In this document: piece after piece, positions 1 through 8,454 of the stretch
Numbering within the stretch: the first letter of the stretch is position 1
How the letters are laid out: every line of letters starts with the position of its first letter
Source: Phytopseudomonas argentinensis
GTDB lineage: Bacteria; Pseudomonadota; Gammaproteobacteria; Pseudomonadales; Pseudomonadaceae
DNA length: 64,000 nucleotides
NCBI RefSeq assembly: GCF_900113905.1
Contig: NZ_FORC01000003.1
Location: 496,001-560,000, forward strand
Reading direction: 5' to 3'
Program-made: the position numbers and the translations under genes
Notes under the pieces: generated by a model
Told to the model about the DNA's origin: nothing
Seen by the model: the letters and a program-made list of their open reading frames with translations, nothing else
The model's database searches: none

Positions 1-151
1 GAAGATGATGCCGATCATCTTCACCTTCTTCTTCCTGTGGTTCCCTGCTGGTCTGGTGCTGTACTGGGTGGTCAACAACGTCCTGTCCATCGCCCAGCAG
101 TGGTACATTACCCGCAAGATCGAAGCCGCGAGCAAGCCTTCCGAGGCCTAA
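1..151 (+). CDS. yidC: YidC membrane protein insertase, C-terminal fragment
   Basis: Only the last 49 codons are in the window; the first whole codon begins at base 2 and the TAA stop is at 149-151. The fragment starts KMMPIIFTFFFLWFPAGLVL and continues into YWVVNNVLSIAQQW, the last transmembrane segment of YidC, then a short basic tail. YidC inserts and folds inner-membrane proteins alone or with SecYEG; its clients include Fo subunits a and c, encoded a few kilobases downstream. The position just before mnmE matches the conserved Pseudomonas order rpmH-rnpA-yidC-mnmE. The 5' part lies outside the window. Confidence 0.93.
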   Translation, partial: KMMPIIFTFFFLWFPAGLVLYWVVNNVLSIAQQWYITRKIEAASKPSEA

Positions 152-177
152 GCCGTCGCGCTTCACCCGCTACATGA

Positions 178-203
178 CAGACGCCCCCTCGTGGGGCGTT
201 CTG
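178..203 (+). terminator. GC-rich hairpin between yidC and mnmE
   Basis: Arms ACGCCCC (181-187) and GGGGCGT (193-199) pair perfectly around a 5-nt loop, and CAG/CTG can extend the stem past a one-base bulge. The U-tract is poor (TTCTGCT), so it may be a weak terminator or attenuator, or an mRNA-stabilising element, between yidC and mnmE. It lies just upstream of the mnmE ribosome-binding site. Confidence 0.4.
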
Positions 204-226
204 CTATCCAGCGTCTGGAGAACCTT

Positions 227-1594
227 ATGTCCGCCCCCCGTGAAACTATCGCCGCCGTCGCCACCGCCCAGGGTCGTGGCGGGGTCGGCATCGTCAGAGT
301 CTCCGGCCCGCGGGCAAGGATGATCGGCATCACCCTCAGTGGCATCGAGCCCAAACCGCGCCACGCCCACCATGGTGCCTGGCATGACGATGGCGGCGAA
401 GTGATCGACGAAGGCCTGCTGCTGTTCTTTCCGGGGCCCCATTCGTTCACTGGCGAGGATGTGCTCGAGCTGCAGGGCCATGGGGGGCCGGTGGTGCTGG
501 ACATGCTCCTGCGGCGCTGCCTGGAGCTTGGCGCACGCCAGGCACGCCCGGGCGAGTTCAGCGAGCGCGCCTTCCTCAATGACAAGCTCGACCTGGCCCA
601 GGCCGAAGCGATTGCCGACCTGATCGAAGCCAGCTCGGCCGAGGCGGCGCGCAATGCCGTGCGCTCGCTGCAGGGTGAATTTTCACGGCGCGTGCATGAG
701 CTGACCGAGCGACTGATCAGCCTGCGTATCTATGTGGAAGCGGCCATCGATTTCCCGGAAGAGGAAATCGACTTTCTCGCCGATGGTCATGTGCTGGGCC
801 TGCTGGAAGGCGTGCGCGAACAGTTATCCACAGTATTGCGCGAGGCGGGGCAGGGCGCCCTGCTGCGCGATGGCATGACCGTGGTCATCGCCGGCCGGCC
901 CAATGCCGGCAAATCAAGCTTGCTCAATGCCCTGGCAGGCCACGAGGCGGCCATTGTCACCGATATCGCCGGTACTACCCGCGACGTGCTGCGTGAATAT
1001 ATCCACATCGACGGCATGCCCCTGCACGTGGTCGACACCGCTGGCCTGCGCGACACCCAGGATCAAGTCGAACGAATTGGCGTGGAACGCGCGCTGAAGG
1101 CCATAAGCGAGGCCGATCGGGTATTGCTGGTGGTCGACTCGACGGCCCCGGAAGCAGCCGACCCCTTCGCATTGTGGCCAGAGTTTCTGCAGCAGCGTCC
1201 CGACCCTGCACGGGTCACGCTGATTCGCAACAAGGCGGATCTCTCTGCTGAGCCGGTGGCCTTGCACAGCACTGCCGATGGCCAGGCCACGCTGACACTC
1301 TCGGCCAGATCCAGCGAAGGGTTGGACCTGCTGCGCGAACACCTGAAGGCCTGCATGGGCTTCCAGCAAACCGCGGAGAGCGGCTTCAGCGCGCGCCGCC
1401 GCCACCTCGATGCGCTGCACCAGGCGCAACGCCACCTCGACCATGGCCATGCGCAACTTACCCTGGCCGGTGCCGGCGAGCTGCTTGCCGAGGACCTGCG
1501 CCAGGCTCAGCAAGCCCTGGGCGAGATCACCGGCGCGTTCAGCTCCGATGACTTGCTGGGGAGAATCTTCTCCAGCTTCTGCATCGGCAAATAA
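227..1594 (+). CDS. mnmE: tRNA modification GTPase MnmE (TrmE)
   Basis: MnmE works with MnmG to install the (carboxymethyl)aminomethyl group at C5 of the wobble uridine in several tRNAs, using a formyl-folate derivative and GTP hydrolysis. The 455-residue product has the N-terminal folate-binding domain (TIAAVATAQGRGGVGIVRVSG near residue 6), a helical domain with an inserted G domain, a P-loop GRPNAGKSS at about 223-231, the TTRD switch at about 250, DTAGLR at about 270, and the diagnostic C-terminal CIGK. ATG 227 was chosen because GGAG at 217-220 sits 6 nt upstream and it gives the family's usual length and N-terminus; an in-frame GTG at 191 lies inside the upstream hairpin. The partner mnmG follows after the DnaA-box region. 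Confidence 0.97.
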   Translation: MSAPRETIAAVATAQGRGGVGIVRVSGPRARMIGITLSGIEPKPRHAHHGAWHDDGGEVIDEGLLLFFPGPHSFTGEDVLELQGHGGPVVLDMLLRRCLELGARQARPGEFSERAFLNDKLDLAQAEAIADLIEASSAEAARNAVRSLQGEFSRRVHELTERLISLRIYVEAAIDFPEEEIDFLADGHVLGLLEGVREQLSTVLREAGQGALLRDGMTVVIAGRPNAGKSSLLNALAGHEAAIVTDIAGTTRDVLREYIHIDGMPLHVVDTAGLRDTQDQVERIGVERALKAISEADRVLLVVDSTAPEAADPFALWPEFLQQRPDPARVTLIRNKADLSAEPVALHSTADGQATLTLSARSSEGLDLLREHLKACMGFQQTAESGFSARRRHLDALHQAQRHLDHGHAQLTLAGAGELLAEDLRQAQQALGEITGAFSSDDLLGRIFSSFCIGK

Positions 1595-2313
1595 CCTTTC
1601 GGCCCCTACTTGTGGATAACCCTATTGCAGGTACCGGGGCTCGATGTCGACGCACAGGCAAGTTATTGCAATGGCTGGCATCTGAGCCCCATTAGCTGGC
1701 CAGGTGAGCCCCCACCTGCGAACAGCGCCTGATCACCTGGCTTTCAAGACTCCTCCAGGAAAGCCACATCCCCCCTCTGTATCTACAGATACTTCTCGCA
1801 GCCCAACCGAGTCATGCCGCGCTCAGGGGTAATCTGCTGCCACCGCTATTTTCGGCAATGCATTCACAGGCAAAGATAAGACCTGTGGAAAACCTGACCT
1901 GAGCCCTGCCTATAACCCGGTGTCTAACCAAGGGATAAACCACCCTGTGAATAACCTGCCCTTTTACACACAGGCTGATCACCGCTGCCGCACACCCGCC
2001 GCCCAGGTTAATCGCAGTTCCATACATCGCTGTACATACCGTTGATAAAGGGCTGTAGCCATCTATCCACAGATATCCGCGCAACCATTTATAAACATAA
2101 AAACAAGCCTTTTAAAAAAATCATTCTTTATCTTTATTTATGTTCCAACCCCGGATGACACCTTCTAGGTAACGGGACAGACAACGGCTCTTCCATAAGA
2201 AGCAGCGGCGATTGGCTATTTTTTGTGCAAAAGGCTTCTTTCAGGCCGGCTAAATCCCTATACTTGCCGCCCTTTCCTAAAAGCTCCCTTTCTCAACAGG
2301 CACGAGGTGCGTG
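1595..2313. other. Intergenic origin-like region with DnaA boxes and AT-rich tract
   Basis: A gap of about 720 bp without a convincing gene. Matches to the DnaA box TTATNCACA, either strand: TGTGGATAA 1611-1619 (exact), TGTGAATAA 1946-1954 (exact), and one-mismatch sites at 1884-1892, 1964-1972 and 2063-2071. An AT-rich stretch follows at about 2084-2150, including ATTTATAAACATAAAAAC and TTTTAAAAAAATC, then the mnmG promoter region. E. coli oriC lies beside gidA/mnmG, and Pseudomonas origin regions carry such clusters. The functionally tested Pseudomonas origin is, from memory, the rpmH-dnaA gap, so this may be a second or accessory DnaA-binding region rather than the firing origin. Confidence 0.6.
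2236..2264 (+). promoter_or_regulatory. Possible mnmG promoter
   Basis: A good -10 hexamer TATACT at 2259-2264 lies about 50 nt upstream of the mnmG start; the hexamer 17 nt upstream (TTCTTT, 2236-2241) is a poor -35. The call rests mainly on the -10 and on the need for a promoter after the 0.7 kb gap. Confidence 0.35.
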
Positions 2314-4206
2314 GTGGATTTCCCTTCCCGTTTTCAAGTGATCGTCATCGGCGGCGGTCATGCCGGTACCGAGGCTGCGCTTGCAGCGGCGCGCATGGGC
2401 GTGAAAACCCTGCTGCTGACCCACAACGTGGAAACCCTCGGGCAGATGAGCTGCAACCCGGCCATCGGCGGGATCGGCAAGAGCCACCTGGTCAAGGAAA
2501 TCGACGCCCTCGGCGGCGCCATGGCGACAGCTACCGACCTGGGCGGTATCCAGTTCCGCGTGCTCAACAGCCGCAAGGGCCCGGCCGTGCGTGCCACCCG
2601 TGCTCAGGCTGACCGCATCCTCTACAAGGCGGCAGTGCGCGAGATTCTCGAGAATCAGCCCAACCTGTGGATATTTCAGCAGGCAGCTGACGACCTGATC
2701 GTCGAGCAGGATGAGGTCAAGGGTGTGGTCACCCAGATGGGCCTGCGCTTCTTCGCCGACTCCGTGGTGTTGACCACCGGCACCTTCCTGGGTGGACTTA
2801 TCCACATCGGCATGCAGAACTACTCCGGTGGTCGCGCAGGTGATCCGCCTTCGATCGCCCTGGCCAAACGCCTGCGCGAATTGCCGCTGCGCGTCGGTCG
2901 CCTGAAAACCGGCACGCCGCCACGCATCGACGGCCGTTCCGTGGACTTTACCCAGATGACCGAGCAGCCGGGCGACACGCCGATTCCGGTGATGTCGTTC
3001 ATGGGCAACAAGCAGCAGCACCCACGCCAGGTGAGTTGCTGGATCACCCACACCAATGCGCGCACTCACGAGATCATCGCTGCCAACCTCGACCGCTCGC
3101 CGATGTACTCCGGGGTCATCGAAGGGGTGGGCCCGCGGTATTGCCCGTCGATCGAAGACAAGATCCATCGCTTCGCCGACAAGGACAGCCACCAGGTGTT
3201 CATCGAGCCGGAAGGCCTGACCACCCACGAGCTGTACCCCAATGGCATCTCCACCTCGCTGCCGTTCGATGTGCAGTTGCAGATCGTGCAGAGCATCCGC
3301 GGCATGGAAAACGCCCATATCGTGCGCCCCGGTTACGCCATCGAATACGACTACTTCGACCCGCGTGACCTGAAGTACAGCCTGGAGACCAAGGTCATCG
3401 GCGGGCTGTTCTTCGCTGGCCAGATCAACGGCACCACCGGTTACGAAGAAGCCGGCGCGCAAGGCTTGTTGGCCGGTGCCAATGCCGCGCTGCGCGCACA
3501 GGGCAAAGACGCCTGGTGTCCGCGTCGCGACGAGGCCTACATCGGCGTGCTGGTCGACGACCTGATCACCCTGGGTACCCAGGAGCCTTACCGCATGTTC
3601 ACCTCGCGGGCGGAATACCGGCTGATCCTGCGCGAAGACAACGCCGATCTGCGCCTGACCGAGAAGGGCCGCGAGCTGGGCCTGGTCGACGACCAGCGCT
3701 GGGCGGCCTTCGAAGCCAAGCGCGAGGGTATCGCCCGTGAAGAACAGCGCCTGAAGAGTACCTGGGTACGTCCGAACACGCCCCAGGGCGAGGCCATCGT
3801 CGAGCGCTTCGGCACACCGCTGACCCATGAGTACAACCTGCTCAACCTGCTGTCGCGCCCGGAAATCGATTACGCCGGCCTGGTCGAGGTGACCGGCGAA
3901 GGTGCCGAAGACCCGCAGGTCGCCGAGCAGGTCGAGATCAAGACCAAGTACGCCGGCTACATCGAGCGTCAGCAGGACGAGATCGCTCGCCTGCGCGCCA
4001 GTGAGCAAACCGAGTTGCCTGTGGATATCGACTACGCGACCATCTCCGGGCTGTCCAAGGAAATTCAGCACAAGCTTGGCAACGCGCGGCCGCAGACCCT
4101 GGGTCAGGCCTCGCGTATCCCGGGCGTTACGCCGGCGGCCATCTCGCTGCTGTTGATTCACCTCAAAAAACGCGGCGTCGGCCGCCAGTTGGAGCAGAGC
4201 GCCTGA
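2314..4206 (+). CDS. mnmG: tRNA uridine-5-carboxymethylaminomethyl modification enzyme MnmG (GidA)
   Basis: FAD-dependent partner of MnmE in making cmnm5U34 on tRNAs that read two-codon boxes. The 630-residue product opens with a Rossmann FAD-binding motif (VIVIGGGHAGTEAALAAARM), followed by the conserved SCNPAIGGIGKSHL and the TGTPPRIDGRS block, and ends in the C-terminal helical domain that contacts MnmE. Two in-frame GTG codons, 2311 and 2314, are possible starts. GAGG at 2304-2307 gives workable spacing only to 2314, which yields the family-typical N-terminus MDFPSRF. The stop overlaps the rsmG start by one base (TGATG), so the two are translationally coupled, as usual in Pseudomonas. Confidence 0.97.
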   Translation: MDFPSRFQVIVIGGGHAGTEAALAAARMGVKTLLLTHNVETLGQMSCNPAIGGIGKSHLVKEIDALGGAMATATDLGGIQFRVLNSRKGPAVRATRAQADRILYKAAVREILENQPNLWIFQQAADDLIVEQDEVKGVVTQMGLRFFADSVVLTTGTFLGGLIHIGMQNYSGGRAGDPPSIALAKRLRELPLRVGRLKTGTPPRIDGRSVDFTQMTEQPGDTPIPVMSFMGNKQQHPRQVSCWITHTNARTHEIIAANLDRSPMYSGVIEGVGPRYCPSIEDKIHRFADKDSHQVFIEPEGLTTHELYPNGISTSLPFDVQLQIVQSIRGMENAHIVRPGYAIEYDYFDPRDLKYSLETKVIGGLFFAGQINGTTGYEEAGAQGLLAGANAALRAQGKDAWCPRRDEAYIGVLVDDLITLGTQEPYRMFTSRAEYRLILREDNADLRLTEKGRELGLVDDQRWAAFEAKREGIAREEQRLKSTWVRPNTPQGEAIVERFGTPLTHEYNLLNLLSRPEIDYAGLVEVTGEGAEDPQVAEQVEIKTKYAGYIERQQDEIARLRASEQTELPVDIDYATISGLSKEIQHKLGNARPQTLGQASRIPGVTPAAISLLLIHLKKRGVGRQLEQSA

Positions 4207-4850
4207 TGTCGGTTACCGCTCGCCATGCCGAAGAACTGCAACAAGGCGCCCGTGAACTGGGCGTCGAGTTGACCGAGCAGCAGCAGACCCAGCTGCTGGG
4301 TTACCTGGCGCTGCTGATCAAGTGGAACAAGGCCTACAACCTGACCGCCGTGCGCGATCCGGACGAGATGGTGTCACGTCATCTGCTGGACAGCCTCAGC
4401 GTGGTGCCCTTTGTGGCGGAGGCTGGGGATAACTGGCTGGATGTCGGCAGCGGCGGCGGTATGCCGGGCATTCCGTTGGCGATCCTGTTTCCCGAGCGGC
4501 GCTTCACCCTGCTCGATTCCAATGGCAAGAAGACCCGCTTTCTGACCCAGGTGAAGCTCGAGCTCAAGCTGGCCAATCTCGAAGTTATCCACAGTCGGGT
4601 GGAAGCGTTCACGCCGGTGCAGCCCTTCGCAGGCATCTGCTCGCGGGCGTTCAGCTCCCTGGAGGATTTCGCCAACTGGACGCGCCACCTGGGCGATGGC
4701 CATACCCGGTGGCTGGCGATGAAGGGTGTGCACCCGGATGACGAGCTGCAGGCGCTGCCAGCGGACTTCAGTCTCACCGCCACCCAGGTGCTCAAGGTTC
4801 CCGGTTGCCAAGGCCAGCGCCATCTGTTGATACTGCGTCGCTCGGTTTAG
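4206..4850 (+). CDS. rsmG: 16S rRNA (guanine527-N7)-methyltransferase RsmG (GidB)
   Basis: SAM-dependent enzyme that methylates N7 of G527 in 16S rRNA; loss in other bacteria gives low-level streptomycin resistance. The 214-residue product has the GidB-family motifs LLIKWNKAYNLTAV near 38-50 and the SAM-binding glycine loop WLDVGSGGGMPGIPLAI around residue 78, both in the expected order. The ATG overlaps the mnmG stop codon, and parA starts 13 nt after its stop, so mnmG-rsmG-parA-parB probably form one transcript. A consensus DnaA box (TTATCCACA, 4585-4593) lies inside the gene. Confidence 0.96.
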   Translation: MSVTARHAEELQQGARELGVELTEQQQTQLLGYLALLIKWNKAYNLTAVRDPDEMVSRHLLDSLSVVPFVAEAGDNWLDVGSGGGMPGIPLAILFPERRFTLLDSNGKKTRFLTQVKLELKLANLEVIHSRVEAFTPVQPFAGICSRAFSSLEDFANWTRHLGDGHTRWLAMKGVHPDDELQALPADFSLTATQVLKVPGCQGQRHLLILRRSV

Positions 4851-4863
4851 GGGGAACGGCAAC

Positions 4864-5652
4864 ATGGCTAAAGTATTCGCAATCGCCAACCAGAAAGGCG
4901 GCGTGGGCAAGACCACGACCTGCATCAACCTGGCGGCGTCTCTGGTTGCGACCAAACGCCGTGTACTGCTCATCGATCTCGATCCCCAGGGCAACGCCAC
5001 CACCGGCAGCGGTATCGACAAGCAGACCCTGGAACACTCCATCTACGACGTGCTGGTCGGTGAATGCAATCTGGTCGAGGCCATGCAGTTTTCCGAGCAC
5101 GGCGGCTACCAGCTGCTGCCGGCCAACCGCGACCTGACTGCCGCGGAAGTGTCGCTGCTGGAAATGAAGATGAAGGAAAGCCGCCTGCGTTACGCCCTGG
5201 CGCCAATCCGCGAGAACTACGATTACATCCTCATAGACTGCCCGCCGGCGCTGTCGATGCTGACGGTCAACGCCCTGGTTGCCTCCGACGGGGTAATTAT
5301 CCCCATGCAGTGCGAGTACTACGCGCTCGAAGGGCTGAGCGACCTGGTCAACAGCATCCAGCGCATCGGCAAGCTGCTCAACCCGTCACTGAAGATCGAA
5401 GGCCTGCTGCGTACCATGTACGATCCGCGCATCAGCCTGACCAGCGACGTGTCTGCCCAGCTCAAGGAACATTTCCCCGACACGCTCTATCAAACCGTGA
5501 TCCCGCGCAACGTGCGACTGGCCGAAGCCCCCAGCTTCGGCATGCCGGCGCTGGTCTATGACAAGCAATCCCGTGGCGCGATCGCCTACCTGGCGCTGGC
5601 TGGCGAGCTGGTTCGCCGCCAGCGTGCGAACGCCCACACCGCAACCGTATAA
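4864..5652 (+). CDS. parA: Chromosome-partitioning ATPase ParA (Soj)
   Basis: Walker-type ATPase that binds the nucleoid as an ATP dimer and moves ParB-parS complexes, segregating the origin region. The 262-residue product has the deviant Walker A motif KGGVGKTTT at residues 11-19, the Walker A' element LLIDLDPQGNATTGSG near 37-52, and Walker B ILIDCPPALS near 121-130. It lacks the N-terminal HTH domain of plasmid ParA proteins and so is the short chromosomal Soj type. AGGGGG overlaps the end of rsmG and lies 9 nt before the ATG. parB follows after 11 nt. Confidence 0.97.
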   Translation: MAKVFAIANQKGGVGKTTTCINLAASLVATKRRVLLIDLDPQGNATTGSGIDKQTLEHSIYDVLVGECNLVEAMQFSEHGGYQLLPANRDLTAAEVSLLEMKMKESRLRYALAPIRENYDYILIDCPPALSMLTVNALVASDGVIIPMQCEYYALEGLSDLVNSIQRIGKLLNPSLKIEGLLRTMYDPRISLTSDVSAQLKEHFPDTLYQTVIPRNVRLAEAPSFGMPALVYDKQSRGAIAYLALAGELVRRQRANAHTATV

Positions 5653-5663
5653 GGAATCTGTGC

Positions 5664-6536
5664 ATGGCTGCCAAGAAACGTGGGCTCGGACGAGGCCTGG
5701 ACGCCCTGCTGGGAGGCACCAGCGTCGATGCGCTCGAGCAGGAAGCGGTCAAGGCCGATACCCGTGAGCTGCAGCACCTGCCGCTGGATCTGATTCAGCG
5801 CGGCAAGTATCAGCCGCGCCGCGACATGGACGTCACTGCCCTCGAGGAACTGGCCCAATCGATCAAGACCCATGGGGTGATGCAGCCCATCGTGGTGCGT
5901 CCCCTGGGTGACGGTCGTTTTGAGATCGTCGCCGGTGAACGGCGCTGGCGCGCCACCCAGCAGGCCGGCCTGGAGCGCATTCCCGCCCTGGTACGCGAGT
6001 TGCCTGATGAAGCGGCCATCGCCATGGCGCTGATCGAGAACATCCAGCGTGAAGACCTCAACCCCATCGAGGAAGCCATGGCCCTGCAGCGCTTGCAGCA
6101 GGAGTTCCAGCTGACCCAGCAGCAGGTCGCCGAAGCGGTCGGCAAGTCGCGTGTCACCATCACCAACCTGTTGCGCCTGATCGCCCTGCCCGAGGAAGTG
6201 AAAACCCTGCTCTCCCACGGTGACCTGGAAATGGGTCATGCCCGCGCATTGCTGGGCCTGCCGGTCGAGCAGCAGACCGAAGGTGCGCGACATGTTGTCG
6301 CACGTGGTCTGACCGTGCGCCAGACCGAAGCGCTGGTACGCCAGTGGTTGAATACTCAGGAGCGGCCTGCTGCTACCAGCAAGGTCGATCCGGATATCAG
6401 TCGGCTCGAACAGCGCCTGGCTGAGCGGCTGGGCTCTCCGGTGCAGATCAAGCATGGCCAGAAGGGCAAGGGCCAATTGGTCATTCGCTACAATTCCCTC
6501 GATGAACTGCAGGGCGTTCTGGCCCACATTCGCTGA
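5664..6536 (+). CDS. parB: Chromosome-partitioning protein ParB (Spo0J)
   Basis: CTP-dependent DNA clamp that loads at parS sites near the origin and recruits ParA and SMC. The 290-residue product shows the standard order: a basic N-terminal tail (AAKKRGLGRGLDALLGG), the ParB/sulfiredoxin-like nucleotidase fold with GERRWRA near residue 92 and ENIQREDLNPIEEA near 125, a helix-turn-helix (QVAEAVGKSRVTITNLLRL) around 153-171, and a C-terminal dimerisation domain. AAGGA lies 8 nt upstream of the ATG. No parS (TGTTCCACGTGGAACA-like) was seen by eye in this window, so its binding sites probably lie on the other side of the origin or escaped the scan. Confidence 0.97.
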   Translation: MAAKKRGLGRGLDALLGGTSVDALEQEAVKADTRELQHLPLDLIQRGKYQPRRDMDVTALEELAQSIKTHGVMQPIVVRPLGDGRFEIVAGERRWRATQQAGLERIPALVRELPDEAAIAMALIENIQREDLNPIEEAMALQRLQQEFQLTQQQVAEAVGKSRVTITNLLRLIALPEEVKTLLSHGDLEMGHARALLGLPVEQQTEGARHVVARGLTVRQTEALVRQWLNTQERPAATSKVDPDISRLEQRLAERLGSPVQIKHGQKGKGQLVIRYNSLDELQGVLAHIR

Positions 6537-6580
6537 AACAATTGCTCCCGAAGCACTACGGCGAAAAGACTTTCGGGCAG

Positions 6581-6609
6581 TTGAACGGGGTGGGAACCGC
6601 CCCTATACT
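6581..6609 (+). promoter_or_regulatory. sigma70-type promoter for the atp operon
   Basis: TTGAAC (6581-6586) and TATACT (6604-6609) are separated by exactly 17 nt, 85 nt upstream of the atpI start. The spacer contains GGGGTGG-GAA-CCGCCCC, a GC hairpin that could also serve as the end of the parB transcript. Confidence 0.65.
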
Positions 6610-6693
6610 CTGCGCGCATTTCGGCGGCATAAACTATGCCAAGGCATTGATTCTCCTGGCGCCGATACCATGAGGGCCATTCCAGGTAATTCG

Positions 6694-7086
6694 ATGGATA
6701 TCCGCACGCCAAAACGCTTGCCCTTCCATCGCCTGCCGGTGTTTCCGGTACTCCTGGCCCAGCTGATTACGTTGTTAGTATTCGCCGCTGTGTTCTGGCA
6801 ATGGCGAGGTGGTGTTGCCGGTTACTCCGGCTTGTGCGGCGGGCTGATAGCCTGGTTGCCGAATCTGTACTTTGCCCACAAGGCATTCCGGTTTTCCGGA
6901 GCGCGGGCAGCCCAGGCCATCGTCCGGTCGTTCTATGCCGGCGAAGCAGGGAAACTGGTTTTGACAGCGGTGCTTTTCGCGCTGGTGTTTGCAGGTGTGA
7001 AGCCTTTGGATGCGGCGGCCTTGTTCGGCGTCTTCCTGCTGACCCAATTGGTCAACTGGTTCGCACCCTTGCTGATGAAGAGATGA
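6694..7086 (+). CDS. atpI: F0F1 ATP synthase assembly protein AtpI
   Basis: Small membrane protein, first gene of the atp operon; in other bacteria it assists c-ring assembly or Mg2+ supply but is dispensable. The 130-residue product has four hydrophobic segments (about 20-38, 43-60, 80-100 and 106-124) joined by YFAHKAFRFSGARAAQAIV, a typical AtpI loop. Upstream in-frame starts at 6454 or 6670 would run into parB or lack a ribosome-binding site; ATG 6694 has AGGT about 8 nt upstream and gives the normal length. It is transcribed from the promoter at 6581-6609. Confidence 0.9.
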   Translation: MDIRTPKRLPFHRLPVFPVLLAQLITLLVFAAVFWQWRGGVAGYSGLCGGLIAWLPNLYFAHKAFRFSGARAAQAIVRSFYAGEAGKLVLTAVLFALVFAGVKPLDAAALFGVFLLTQLVNWFAPLLMKR

Positions 7087-7117
7087 TTTTTAAAGCCTTA
7101 GAGCGTTTGAGGGATTT

Positions 7118-7987
7118 ATGGCAGCTGCAGAAACCGCTTCGGGTTATATCCAGCATCACTTGCAGAACCTGACCTATGGTCAGCACCCGGTCAATGGCTG
7201 GGGGTTCGCCCACACGGCCCAGGAAGCCAAAGAAATGGGCTTCTGGGCATTCCACCTCGATACCCTGGGTATCTCCGTGGTGCTGGGCCTGGTGTTCATC
7301 TTCCTGTTCAAGGCTGCTGCCAAGCGCGCGACCTCCGGCCAGCCTGGCGGCCTGCAGAACTTCGTCGAAGTGCTGGTCGAATTCGTCGACGGCAGCGTCA
7401 AGGACACCTTCCACGGCCGTAACGCACTGATCGCTCCGCTGGCCCTGACCATCTTCGTCTGGATCTTCCTGATGAACCTGATGGACCTGGTGCCGGTGGA
7501 CTGGATCCCGATGGCTGCCGCCAAGATCGCCGGTGACGACCACCTGTTCTTCCGCGCCGTGCCGACCACCGACCCGAACGCCACCCTGGGCATGGCCCTG
7601 TCGGTATTCGCGCTGATCATCTTCTACAGCATCAAGGTCAAGGGCATCGGCGGCTTCCTCGGCGAGCTGACCCTGCACCCGTTCAGCGCCAAGAACATCT
7701 TCGTCAAGATCCTGCTGATTCCGGTCAACTTCCTGCTGGAGTTCGTGACCCTGATCGCCAAGCCGGTATCCCTGGCCCTGCGACTGTTCGGCAACCTGTA
7801 TGCCGGCGAGCTGATCTTCATCCTCATCGCGGTCATGTTCGGCGGCGGCATTCTGTTGGCAGCACTGGCAGGCGTCCTGCAGTGGGCCTGGGCAGTCTTC
7901 CACCTGATCATCATCACGCTGCAGGCCTTCATCTTCATGATGCTGACCATTGTTTACCTGTCGATGGCGCACGAAGACAGCCATTGA
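7118..7987 (+). CDS. atpB: F0F1 ATP synthase subunit a
   Basis: Membrane stator subunit that forms the two proton half-channels against the c-ring. The 289-residue, strongly hydrophobic product carries the conserved helix VTLIAKPVSLALRLFGNLYAGE near 210-231, including the essential arginine of the SLALRLFGN motif, and a C-terminal pair of helices ending in LQAFIFMMLTIVYLSMAHE. GAGGG precedes the ATG. It is second in the canonical atpIBEFHAGDC order. Confidence 0.97.
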   Translation: MAAAETASGYIQHHLQNLTYGQHPVNGWGFAHTAQEAKEMGFWAFHLDTLGISVVLGLVFIFLFKAAAKRATSGQPGGLQNFVEVLVEFVDGSVKDTFHGRNALIAPLALTIFVWIFLMNLMDLVPVDWIPMAAAKIAGDDHLFFRAVPTTDPNATLGMALSVFALIIFYSIKVKGIGGFLGELTLHPFSAKNIFVKILLIPVNFLLEFVTLIAKPVSLALRLFGNLYAGELIFILIAVMFGGGILLAALAGVLQWAWAVFHLIIITLQAFIFMMLTIVYLSMAHEDSH

Positions 7988-7995
7988 TGACCAGA

Positions 7996-8014
7996 CGCGC
8001 ATCGCTGATGCGCG
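7996..8014 (+). other. Intercistronic hairpin atpB-atpE
   Basis: CGCGCATC (7996-8003) and GATGCGCG (8007-8014) form a perfect 8-bp inverted repeat with a 3-nt centre. There is no T-tract, so it is unlikely to terminate transcription. It lies in the 151-nt gap before the highly translated c-subunit gene, where RNA structure or processing could set subunit ratios. Confidence 0.5.
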
Positions 8015-8138
8015 GCGTTCTCGATGGATCCGGCCTCGGCTGGAACGCCCGCAAGGGCACTGGAAGTAACGGTTTTGCTTTACCGCTTTACCCTTAGAAA
8101 AACCTTAACCAATACGACGTAAAAAGTCGGGAGGAAAG

Positions 8139-8396
8139 ATGGAAACTGTAGTTGGTCTGACCGCGATCGCTGTTGCTCTGCTGATTGGCCTGGGCGCTCT
8201 GGGTACCGCCATTGGCTTCGGCCTGCTGGGCGGCAAGTTCCTGGAAGGCGCTGCGCGTCAGCCGGAAATGGTTCCGATGCTGCAAGTGAAAATGTTCATC
8301 GTCGCCGGCCTGCTGGACGCCGTGACCATGATCGGTGTTGGTATCGCACTGTTCTTCACCTTCGCGAACCCCTTCGTTGGTCAAATCGCTGGCTAA
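8139..8396 (+). CDS. atpE: F0F1 ATP synthase subunit c
   Basis: Proteolipid forming the proton-driven rotor ring in the inner membrane. The 85-residue hairpin has two transmembrane helices joined by the polar loop EGAARQPEM (36-44). The proton-carrying acidic residue is Asp60 in [11 protein letters not shown], rather than Glu; this is the usual gammaproteobacterial form and no Na+-binding signature is evident. A strong ribosome-binding site GGGAGGA stands 7 nt before the ATG, consistent with the high c-subunit stoichiometry. Confidence 0.98.
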
Positions 8397-8420
8397 TCAC
8401 TCGAGTTTTTCGAGGTGATT
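8395..8420 (+). other. Intercistronic hairpin atpE-atpF
   Basis: AATCACTCG (8395-8403) pairs with CGAGGTGATT (8411-8420) with one bulged G and a loop containing five T residues. It begins at the atpE stop codon. With no downstream T-tract it is more likely an mRNA stability or processing element protecting the c-subunit message than a terminator. Confidence 0.5.
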
Positions 8421-8454
8421 GGTGTGATGGACAACGAACGAGCGAGGTGTTGGC

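Noticed and set aside
191..226. Longer mnmE starting at GTG 191
   Set aside because: The start lies inside the yidC-mnmE hairpin, lacks a ribosome-binding site and adds residues not typical of MnmE.
1812..2084. A 90-codon - strand ORF in the mnmE-mnmG gap
   Set aside because: Unusual composition, no ribosome-binding site, and it overlaps the DnaA-box cluster.
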